A stretch of DNA of 64,000 bases from Ixodes scapularis (Eukaryota > Arthropoda > Arachnida > Ixodida > Ixodidae). Below the pieces are notes generated by a model. It saw nothing but the letters and a program-made list of their open reading frames with translations, had not been told where the DNA came from and searched no databases. Positions 35,925 to 47,900 of the stretch are shown here, piece after piece (position 1 is the first letter of the stretch; each line of letters starts with the position of its first letter). The position numbers and the translations under genes are program-made. The DNA lies in contig NW_024609880.1 in the NCBI RefSeq assembly GCF_016920785.2, positions 31,085,152 to 31,149,151 on the forward strand, in the 5' to 3' direction.

Positions 35925-38900
35925 TAGGCATTGCAAGACACACAAGACGAATCTGGCGTTGGACTAAATACGGTAATATGACACTGCTTCCCGGCAAAAT
36001 TTTGATAGTCACTGATTTGTCTCGAAATTGGTTCAACACATTAATTGACAGATTTAAACTTGTAACCCAAATTACAGGTCACTTTTTTTTTTTGAGAAAA
36101 GGGGGGGGGGGGGGGGTGTTGAGACGCTGAGATGCTCTACTGGCAACACTAAAAGTTTTGTTTGCTGAACCAGTGAGCATTGGCAGCGATCAAAATTCTG
36201 TCCCCACAATAACACTCATAATACACCATCCTTTTCGCTAGAGGCCCGAAAGCCCTAAGCGATCGTTGTATACAGACCTATTTTCAATCAATTTAATGTG
36301 AGGGAATGTATAAAAAAAATCTCTACGTATGCATAAAAAAAAAAGGTACACACGCGCGCGCGCGCATACGTTGTTCGGAAATTTGGGAAGTGGATTCATG
36401 ACCTCGACGAAGACTCCTTGCCGTCTATCAAAAGAATAGGCTTTTCCTCTCCCAAGAATGCATGAAATCCCTTCTTTTACCACTTAATCAGAGAGCGTCA
36501 AGTGGCACCATGGTATAGGATGACTATTCCTTATTGTCGGCCAGTTCGCGCGCGAAGGTCAGACAAAGTAACCACATATTTTGCTAGACAAGCGTGTCAA
36601 AGTAGTTTTTCATTTGCTTTGAAACCCCCGAGGGAAAGCTCAGGCATCCTGATATCAAAAGTGAGTGGCCCGGTATCGACAGGTGAAAGTGAATGCCACC
36701 GTGAGCGATGGCTATCTTCCCGAGTTCCGGCGACAAGGAAGCGACTTTGGAGTTTCAAGTAGAAAGCTCAGCGGACTTTCAGAGATGCAGAATAGTCGTC
36801 GGGGGCCTTGTGGACACACACAAAAAATCGTTCATTGACAGTCCCAGTTCACGGGTACTTTAACCGCACACGCCCAGAAGAATAAAAGGAGGATATCGCA
36901 GCTGAATTAGAACTGAAACAGGGGTATTTTACGAATTCAGGTGTCACCAAAGGTGCTGCATTCTACCCGTTCGGATTGCGCTAGTCGCGAAAGAATTCCA
37001 TCTCTCCATCAAAAAAAAAAAATATTTATATTATGTTGCTTGTATGTTTAGACAGCCTTAATGCTAATACGCCTCAACGGGTGGCTTGTCTCTTAGCTGT
37101 AGATGAGAAATTTAGCCAGTGCAGTGCAACCGCACGCATAATATCCGTACCGCACGCATAGTACAACCGCACGGTACGAAACTTATCCAGATCGAAACGG
37201 GCGGGGAATGGGGATCAAACCCAAAAGGTTCTGCAGCGCAAGCTTCCGCTCCACGCTCCGAGTTGAGAGGCCACCGAGCCCTCCTAAAAAATAGAGAAAA
37301 AAGCCCCGTCTTTTACTCAGCTTATCTTCGGACGCTCAACCCAGAAACGGAGGGGCTGTGTGTGTGTGTGAGAGAGAGTGCGTGTGTGTGTGTGTGTGGG
37401 GGGGGGGGGGGAGATTATCTAATTTTTTTCGGATTAGGCAGGAAAAAAAGACGAAGACTGTTGGAGGGGGATTGTGCGCCTTCGTCTGTTCCGTCCCTGT
37501 TTTGCGAGTTTGCGCTGAGGCGTGGAAACAGAAGGGAATAGTAGTAGATCGTTTCTCTCCTCCGCTGCGGTATCCGCGAAGAAAACGCCGCAGCTGCGCA
37601 TGCGCGCCGCCAGCCTTGTCTGCATAGTTCAAGGTCGTGTGGCGGATTACGGAGCGCTATCCGGGTGCTTAGCGGGCTGCGGAAACGCTGCGAAATAGCG
37701 TTTTTGCTAGCGTTGCAGGGGCTGGCGGCAGCGTGCTGAAGACACGTTTTCTAGTCATTCGTCGTCATTCGCCGAAGAAGTTTTTAAAAAAACCCGTATA
37801 AGCGTTGAGACTTGCCGTTGAGAACACGTGGAAAGTTTCACGAAAGCGCAGTGCCGCAGGAAAAGGGCACAACTCGTCGAAAGCATGTTTCGCCGATCTC
37901 GCGGCGTGATCAACACTTCCTTGGCACGCCGAAGTGTTTGACATGTCACGGGACTGTAATTTGACATTGTAAAAGCATTATAGGTACCCTCCGCCACACA
38001 GCACGAACAAACTAGCGCCGGTTCTTCCAGTTTTTCTTTTCTCCTTAGATGTTAATGATGTTTAGAAGACTGTTATATGCTAATATGCAAACTAAGCAGT
38101 AGATCTTAGGTTGGATATTACGCTGTTGCACGTGGCGGACTGCGGGTCCCCTCCCTCCCTCAAAAAGGCGTACTTCAGACCGAATAATGAAACAGGCGTC
38201 CTCGCGGTACCGCTGCCTACCCAGACACAACCGCTGCTTCCCGTTGAAGTTTGATTATGACCACATTTGCTTTACATGGACAGAAACATGTCCGAGTACG
38301 TGGATTGAACCGGTGGACACGTTTGCTTGAAGCATCACATGAATGGTCGAGGACTGTTCTAAGCGCTGGTTTTATTTTGTGAAACGTACGTTCGCACAAA
38401 TGATCGATTAAATGATAAGTCTTCGTGGTCAATGCTTCCGAACCATGGCGGAAGCAGTTGGACCAGCCATGCGTCTATTTTCCGTCGCGTGATTGATGAA
38501 AGGAGGGCAGCTGATTGGTCCAACCAGCATCTTCCACCGCCACGAAGTAGAGTTCATCGCCGTTTTACAGAATCGTACGCCATGTGGCGACAGGAAGCTA
38601 CCGGTGTCGGCGCGGGCGTCCCTGACGCACCAGAACAGTGGACGTGGTTCCGAGGACGTAGGTATTCAAGATATCCCAACGTTCCACAGACGTCTTAGGT
38701 TATTTTATCTGTGACACCCGGATAACGCGCCCTCGGTTCCGGCGTTGGGCAAAGTACATCCAAAAAAGGACTTCAAAGAAAGTACAAAGTAAATGAAACG
38801 TTATGTGCTTAGTAAATAAGTACGCCGGATGTAATGTACTTGAAGTGAAGTACTATAAATAGAATGTACTTTTAAGGGAAGCACACTTTTTAAGACAATC

Positions 38901-41900
38901 TCACGATGTCCTTCCATTCCCCTATAGTGTTTTTGTTTTGTTTTTACTGGCATGGGGGGGGGGGGGGGGGGCATTGCTTCAAGGGTAATCGGGAGTGCAT
39001 CAAGTATTTTCGGAAATGACGGTGAATTTTAATTGAATAAATCAAGTAACTTCAAAGTTGACTAACCATAATATTGTAACAGAAATTTAACGAGATTAAA
39101 TTTGGGGAATGTACTTTGAAGTCGGGAGCTGTACTTTCTTCGGAAAGTGCTTGGAAAAAATACTTTAGGTAAAGTATACAAGTACATATACTCAGAGAAT
39201 GTACTCCTTGTAGTCGTAATATAAGTACTTCCCAACACTGCTCGGTCCTCGGTCGGTGCACGCGCTCCGTGACCGTGACCTCCCTCCCTCCCTGCCCCCC
39301 TGGGCGCGCAGGAGTGGCGCGTGACGCACCTGACGTTCGAGAAGGACCCGGAGCCGTACGGGGCCATCCGGGACCAGAACATCACGGCGCTGGCCCACGA
39401 GATGGGCGTGACGGTGGTGTGCGAGCCGTCGCACACCCTGTACCCGCTCGAGCGCATCCTGGAGCGCCACGGGGGCAAGGCGCCTCTCACCTACCGCCAG
39501 TTCCAGGGGGTCCTGGTGGCCATGGAGCCGCCGCCCGCGCCCGTGCCGGCCCCGGAAGCCCTGTCGCGCACGCCCATCGACGAGGACCACGACGACCGCT
39601 TCGCTGTGCCCACCCTCGCCGAGCTCGGTATACGATCGACACATATCTTACGATTGGTGTTCGCATGCAGACGCGTTGACAGAAGTATTTAGCTGTGCCT
39701 CACGCATGTTCCAAGCATGTTTGCCTCATACATATGTCTGCAGACAACCTTCTAGCATGTATCATAGCAGTGTGACCGCGGCTCGAGTGTATACGGCGAG
39801 CAAGTGCTCCAAGATGCGTTTTCGGCGCATCGGAACGCGAGGAAGGGCGCGCCAGTCATAAGCACTCTCTGCCTGTGATGACACTCGGTCGCACGCGCGC
39901 AGCCAAAGCCCGGCGAGAAGCAACGAACGCGTCCTGGAGGTCTAGAATAGATCGTATACAGGCCCTAATGCTGAATTTTCTACGTCGTCTGCCGGAGGCC
40001 ATTGCGGGGCACGTATTGGATCCAAGTGCTGCGCTAGCGTTCGGCTGGGACTCGCCTGCTCGCCTGCTCACCGATTGGACCCGAGTCCCTACCGAATGCT
40101 GACACTGCACTCGGGTTCAATCTCTGCTCCGGACTGGACTCCGGTAGGTGATGCATTTCGACCTTGTTGTTATTCAGGAAATGTTGCTCGGGTGCATCGC
40201 TCGAAATCAGAAAAGGAGCAAATTCCAAACATAATGTTGGATAAGATCTTTCTTTAGTTGAATTTAGCTGAACCCAAACTTGCAAGGTCTTGCCAATTCA
40301 TCAAATTATCTATCCTTGCACCACGAGACAAAACAAAAAGTGAAAACTTCTCGTGAACATTGTTTATGGACTTTTCAGTCGGTCTGTAGGTCGCAACTAG
40401 TGCCACTAAATAAGCTACGCTTCAGAGAAACGATACTTGGTCATATTGTCTTATACCCGTGCCACACGGGCAACTCAAATGCCATTTGCAACAATGACAT
40501 TCGTGTGATCAACGAATCGGCTCGCGATCTGTCGCGCGTGGAACGCCCCACGCCCGGAGTGTCGCGCGCTGATCGGCCGATCGTTCAACTGTCATTCGTT
40601 GTAAATGGCATTCGAGTTACATATGGCACGGGTATTAAAATCATGGTTGTCAGTTATCTGAAGCTTTATCTGAAATCACAGGAAACGCTTTTCCGCCCTC
40701 CACAAATGTTTAAACAGTTCGCAACAGAGCAAAGCAATATTACGTGACCTTCCTAACGTCGAATCTAATGCTGAGCAAGTCGCACTTTTGAATCATGACG
40801 ATCGGCACTTGCGTCTACTACGAACCAATGCATTTGGTATACCCGTTCTCCAACAAAAGTGCGGAATCAAACTCGATGCTTCTAAATAATTTACCAGGAA
40901 CATACATTCTCTACTTCGCTCATTTGCACTGGTCAGTGCTCCTCTTCAGCGCCAAATCCTCCACAAGCGGTTTTGAAACCCCTGTCTAATGGCGAATTCC
41001 ACTGGTCGTTTTGGAGCGCGCCGGGATCAGTTGACCAGATCCAGAATGGAGCACACGATCCGAACGGGGTCGCGCCGCCTTCGGATTCCCACGGAATATG
41101 ACCACTGCTCCGGGGATCGGCGGATGCCTTCCCGTCATTCACTCGCCCGGGAATTCCCTCTTTGCAGCCGCCGCGATCGATTCGAATACGTTTTCGCAAT
41201 CGCGGCGCTAACACGTGTTCGACGCACAAGCGGCCGCCGCCGGAATGGCTCAGGATGCCGGAATGCCGGAAGCTGCTCGAGCAACTTGACGACGAACTGT
41301 CGTCAAGCAGCAGCATCAGTAAGGCGGGCGGTACAGGCGGCACCTCCCGAGCGGCCATTACGAGTTCTTCTGAGGCGAGATGGGCGAGATCAGGCGAGAT
41401 GCCCCGCGAGAAAGGAAGTCACGTGTGTGCGCCGAGGGCTGGCCCGGCTGGCTTCCGGTTGAATCCACCGAGATCGGCGGAGCGACTTTTCTCGGATCCA
41501 CATCGAGATCTGGAGCGGGAGCTAATCCAAAGCGACCAGTGGAACACGTCCGTCTCGATCCCGATCGCCCATGTGAAATAGGATCGCTCCAGAAGAGTCG
41601 ATCCCGGCGCTCCAAAACGACCAGTGGAATTCGCCATGAGAGAACGCGTGCGCGTCGCACTGTCCGCGCTTTCGCGCTGCACCGAGGGAGAGGGTGGCCG
41701 CCGACGCCGTGATACCGGTTTCGCCTAAACAGCGGAGATGGCTTTCTCCGCTGTCTCGGCGGATTTCCACGACGATAGATGGCGGCTGCCACCCATCCCA
41801 ATCGAAAGGGGAAAACCCCGATGTTGCGCGCGTCCAGCCGTTTCAGCGACACAAAAACTGTCGGCAGATCTACTCCCCAGGAAAGTATTTGATCGTTCTC

Positions 41901-44900
41901 TTTGGTCGGCATTACTCAATGGGCACCTTCGCTTACCCTTCCTCGGTTTCGAACCCTTCAGGTTTCGACACCGACAACCTCAAAGATGCCGTCTGGCCTG
42001 GTGGCGAGACGGAGGCTCTAGCGAGGCTCGAGCGCCACCTGGAACGCAAGGTACGTGTCTTATCACGAATACCACTAGACTAGAAGATAAGGCCTGCGCA
42101 TGATACCTTTTACAACAGTAGACCCTTTTCAGAACAGCATCAATTAACATCGGCAGTCGCCATTTTTGGGGCACCAAGCGTGTTATAATGGGTCAGAGTC
42201 CTCACCGAATCGGAAGTACAGGATGTTCCCCCCCTCCCCCCCCCCCCCCCCCCAAAAAAAAAAAAAAGAAAAATTTACAGGGTTTTTTTAAGCGCAAAAA
42301 TAAACTATGCATCGCCCAACGTTCATTCTCCGCCCAAATGTAGCGCTAGACGTCCGAACCAGGTGCCGAAGTTACAGCACGATCCGATATCTTGTTCAAA
42401 AGTTATAAGAAATGTTTTTAAACTTTCAATGGGGAAATGGGGCCCATTGTTGCCCGTTTTCGGTTTCTGTCGCCATAGAACTTGAATTCGAGAGCTCCGT
42501 CGGTCGCCATTTTCCCATTGTAATTATCAGAAAATCACTTATAACTTTTAAATAAGATAACGGTTAGTGTTGAAACTTTGGCATCTGGTTCGAACCTCTA
42601 GCGCATTTGGGTGAACAAATGAGCGTTCGGAGATGCGTAGTTTATTTTCGCGGTGAAAGAAACCTTGTAAATTCTTTTTTGGAACGCTCTGTATGTGTGC
42701 CCAAACAATGACGGATAATTGTCACAGCAGGTACTGAATGGCACGCACCATTAAAAAGGGTCTATTCTCCATCTCCACGACGACGTTTCGTCAAACGAAA
42801 GTTAACCTATATACGATGTCACATTGAGCAACGTTTTACCAAATGGTGATGTTCACTTTTGCAAGGAGCGTAATGGGGTACGCATTCTGTGCTTGTGTAG
42901 CGTCTAGTCATTCTGCTTCGTGATTGCATTACAGGATATCGTAATTTCCAGACTCCGCGAAATATATATGTTTAAAAGTTTATATTTTAGATACGGATGG
43001 GCTAGCTGGGCTGAGTTGGTTTTGCATCATGGCGTAGTACGCCAAAACAACACGGACGAAAATGAAGGGAAAACTGTACAGGACGCGGCGTAACTTTCAA
43101 CTGAATGGTTTATTTCGATGACATACTTTTAAAAAATTGAAAACAGGCACACTTGGGAGAACACAAAACTCTACATTTCTTCTTCGTCCAAAGTCCAGTT
43201 TCTGTTTCGAGCAGTTGCGTTTTTTTTTTTTTTTTTTTTACTTTATTAAAAATTAACGTGACGCTGTAGCAAAATATTGATTGGGCATTCTTCTAAGGCC
43301 ATAAAATATCTCCTGGCAAAAAAAAAAAAAAAAAAAAAAGTTTTGTACGACACCAATTTTTTTGAGCGCTAATAAAGTAGTTATTTTCCAAAGTGTGTTG
43401 TATATAAAAAAAAAAAAAATTACGTTTGGGCTATGCACGGGGTGTGGACTATGCACAGAGTGCGGACTATCCAAGGAAAACTTTATTTCTTCAGCCAAAT
43501 GTGTTGACCGCAAGGACCAACACGTACATTTGGCAGGCCTTACAGAATTCGAATTCCTAAACGTACATTCCCGAAATTGGGCACGCGAATGTAGTTTTGC
43601 AAAAAGTTATATATCTCTCAATTACAAGGTAGGGAAATATTAAAAATAAAGCAAAATCGGAGGCCGTGTTTTTCATATGTCTTGTACCAGCCTGTTTGTC
43701 GTCTGCACGCCCCCGGGTGGCTTTCTGAACGCAAAAGCGCTAAAAACCAATGCCAGAGGCCAGCGACGAGCAAGATAATCGCGATACTTAATACTTTTCA
43801 ACTAAATACATGAACAATGACCGGAGCAAGCTCACGAACAAGTGTGCCCAAGACGAACATCCGGATAGGGACAGCAAATGCACGGCCGCCATCTTTGCAC
43901 TATTTTTAATATATTACCGTATTGACCTCAGCTGTGAAAAAAAAATACAGCCGGTTAGCTTCGCTGTATTGTTGAGAGATGAAATCTTGAAAAAAGTCCG
44001 GATTTATCACGACGACCCTGCACAATATGGTTTTCCTGGAAATACTTTCATATCCGCTTTGTTCTGAGCTTTCCAAGTTATCGGGGGTGTTAAGAAATCT
44101 TGAATATGTCACGCGCAAGAGCTTGCCAAACTTCCAGAAATCGCAAATTTAACATTTTGTTAAAACCTTTTTCAACCTGAACAATTTTTAATTCATAAAG
44201 GTAAGCTTTATTTTAAGTGTCCCCCCCCCCCCCCCCCCCCAAAAAAAAAAAAAAAAAAGTGAGTGCAAAATTATAGTAAAAGAAGAAACTTGGTCAAACA
44301 TATGTATCCCTGACAGGCGGGAAACATCAGTTTTCGCTTCGGCCTAATCATCTAAAACATAAAGAAAAAAAAAATCCGCCGACTGCATTTTGCTGATGCT
44401 TTTATTGTAGGAATAGCCCGCAAACATAAATGTATCTCCATAAAAAAAAAAAAAATTTGCGGCGAGGAATATGAAAAATAGCATATTTTTTCAGACAGCG
44501 TACCCAGTGAATAGTCCGGAAAAGCAAATTTCAGCCGTAAAGAAATATTTTTTTTTCCTTAGATAGTCCGCGTCCGGTGCGAGTCTGCACCACTGTGCCG
44601 GACGTAAGATAATCATCATATGCAGCACACCTTGTCAAATGCCCGCTTTTTTTTTTTAGTTTACAAAGAAGATTGTATTTTATATAAATCACCATTTATT
44701 AACATATCACGTCATTAAAAAAAATCCATCACGTATCGTCATATTTAACGATCTATAAAAAAAAAATTTTTTTTATTGTCCGGCAAATACGGTAAATACT
44801 GCCCGCGGGGCCTTTGAAACGCAAGAGGACAAGCTCCTACCACCAAATCCATGCGCCCTTTCCGCTTTTAGCAGACTGAAGGCTGGAGGGGAGGCGAGCG

Positions 44901-47900
44901 AGGAGGCGAGTCCAATCACCTCGTCCCCAGCGTTCGCTCTGCTAAAGCAGAAAGAGTGGAGGGCAGTCTAGGAGGCGTTTGTCCGGCTCTTCCTAACCTG
45001 CTACAGGCTGATCGCTGTCCCCGCCGATGGATGAGAACACGCACGCTCTTCTTCGCAGGCGTGGGTGGCCAGCTTCGGAAGTCCCAAAATGACGCCCAAG
45101 AGCCTGCTAGCGAGTCAGACGGGACTGAGCCCGTACTTGCGCTTCGGCTGCCTATCGGCGCGCCTCTTCTACCATCAGCTGGCGGACCTTTACCGAAAGG
45201 TAATGGTAGGGGCGTCGGTTGAGGGAAGCACCACCCGGACAACACGTGATCTGTTCGTGAATCCACGCTCCACCGGACGTTCCCGACCTCACAGGCCGAC
45301 GACACTCTCTGGGTTTGTCACTAACTGTATGCCGTAAAATCCCAAATAAACACCGATTCACGGTGGAGTGATAAAGGCGGAAAAATATGGGGTGGGCGAT
45401 CTATCGGGAGCGGGCATCCGTTCGGGATTTTTCTTGACTTCTTGACATAAACGGGATACTACTTTAACGACTTTTAAACAGTCATCCGAATACCGATTGG
45501 AGATTTGCCACAAGCGCTGGGCCAGCATTTTTGCTCGGTCGCTGCGCTCAAATCGTGAATTGGGAATGGAAAAGGAGGACTCGAACAGGTCATGTGTTGT
45601 ACCGCGCATTTCTAAGTGCCCTTTCTTCAGTAAATGAATCGCATATATCAGCATATTGATGGAGTGGTGTCCAATCTATTGTGAATCTTTCTTTTAGCGG
45701 TATATCTGTCATATGCAAATTCTGCGAGAAAACGTTTCGGCCTTAACAATTTAAAAGGAAATACATGGCTCAGGGAATATGTAAGCCACAAAATGCGGCA
45801 GCCGCTGGTAGCGACAGTAAAAGAATATATTGTTTGCAATGACGTGCTCGTTCAACTATATAAAATCAGCATTTGAAACCTTTCGTTACAGAAGCCTACG
45901 CCTTCTGGGCGAGTTGCGGTTCACACCACTAATGTATAATGTATATATGACATTCATTTCACGAAGGAATGGGGCTTTCGGGAAACGCGCGGTAGGTGGC
46001 GCTGGTTGTTTGGGGGCCTCGTGCGGCGGGTGCTACAGCGGCTGCATGCCTGCCTCTGCCCCCAGATCAAGAAGTCGAACCCGCCCCTATCGCTGCAGGG
46101 CCAGCTGCTGTGGCGAGAGTTCTTCTACTGCGCGGCCACCCGAAACCCAAACTTCGACCGCATGCACAATAACCCCATCTGCGTCCAGATCCCCTGGGAC
46201 GTCAACGCCGAGGCCCTCGCAAAGTGGGCGAACGTGAGTCCCTCCCGCGAGGGGGAATGACGAAACAACCGCGGTGTGTCCGCCGTTCCGCTTTTTGAAA
46301 GCCCAAGTCACACTGCTCGCACATCATACACTTGAGAAACCATGTTCGCTGCACACACGATGACAGAATTACCTTCGCACGCGCCTCGAATGCGAGTTGG
46401 AAGCACGTTTCCTTCGTACATATGCGTGCTTCGAACATGTCTGCAGACGGTTTTTATACCGTTACACAAGGAATACCTCAGACAGAGGGAGTTTTAGGGA
46501 ACTGTTTTTGCACATCCGATACGGTACTATGGGCCCTCCGGTACGCACTGCGCATATGCGAGTCTTCTGTGCTAGCGCATGCGCAGTGCGTACCGGAGCG
46601 CCCATCGTACCGTATCGGATGTGCAAAAACGCTTCCCTAAAACTCCCTATGAACCCTAAGACCTACCCTAAGGTTCCCTAAAACTCCCTAAGCAAAACTC
46701 CTTAATAGGGAATTTTAGGGAACTGTTTTTGCACGTCCGATACGGTACGACGGGCCCTCCGGTACGAACTGCGCATATGCGAGTCTTCTGTGGTAGCGCA
46801 TGCGCAGTGCGTACCGGAGCGCCCATCGTACCGTATCGGATGTGCAAGAACGCTTCCCTAAAACTCCCTACAAACCCTAAGACCTACCCTAAGGTTCCCT
46901 AGAACTCCCTAAGCAAAACTCCTTAATAGGGAATTTCAGGGAACTGTTTTTGCACGTCCGATACGGTACGACGGGCCCTCCGGTACGAACTATACATATG
47001 CGAGTCTTCTGTGGTAGCGCATGCGCAGTGTGTACCGAAGGTCCCACTCCCTATTGTCTGCAGACTGTCTGTTGCACGACGCATTAGCAGTGCTCCCAAA
47101 TGCGTATTCGGCGCATCGTACGCAAAGGGTGCACGCTGATCAAGGGCAACGGAGAGAACGCAGCGGGAACGCTCGATGACGCGAGAGTCAAGCGCGCCCT
47201 ATTATCGGTTCAGGTCGAGGGGAAACAAAAGCACATCAGGAGGGCAAAGAGACGCACGAGGTGAGAGCACACGAACTTGCATGACGTGTATAGGTAGTAT
47301 TCACTGGCGACCATAGCTGTATGCGCGAATGCTGGGCGTGTGCTGAAGGCGAGCTTCCACAGTTTTGTGGCAACGTGCATTCCGCATCAAGAGTGCCGGT
47401 CTTAGCAGCCTAGTAATGTGAGCTCGTTCTGAGCATGCGCTCTAAACAGCACCCACAAATATGGCGTCCTGTGGATACTCCCTATATTGTTCACCAACTA
47501 AGAAGCTGAAGTGGTAGTGAAATGCACCTTCGAAACACGTTAAATATCAAAAACCTATAATAAAAAAAGGAGGCCTTGGTTTCGGCGTTTTTGAAGAAGT
47601 TAAAAGTTTATCAGCTCGGCATCGTATGCTCTCTGTTATTTGTAAATTCTATAACACCTCTACAACTTGTGAAGCCGAAAGTCACAGTGAACGCAGGTGT
47701 TGCACTTGTATTATGAAAGCTTAATAAATTTGATGCTGGTCAAAGCTACATATTGAACATGTTTAAACTAGGGCTGGGGATTTGACCGATTAACGTATAC
47801 CGATTAATCAATTCATGACTTAATTGCGATTAATTTTTTAACCCATTAATCGGTAAAATTTTGACGAACCAAAGAAAGTACAAATTTACCGCTTTTACCA

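Noticed and set aside
38432..38714. Possible PIF/Harbinger transposase fragment
   Set aside because: A few residues (GDRKLPVSAR) look similar, but the rest does not follow the family and the frame is short.
45358..45654. A minus-strand open frame in intron 5 with ordinary amino-acid composition
   Set aside because: No domain was recognised and no splice sites or start context single it out. I treat it as intron sequence.
46640..46720. Interstitial telomere repeat
   Set aside because: The CCCTAAG-like motifs are few, irregular and part of a 221-bp repeat unit, so a telomeric origin is not supported.
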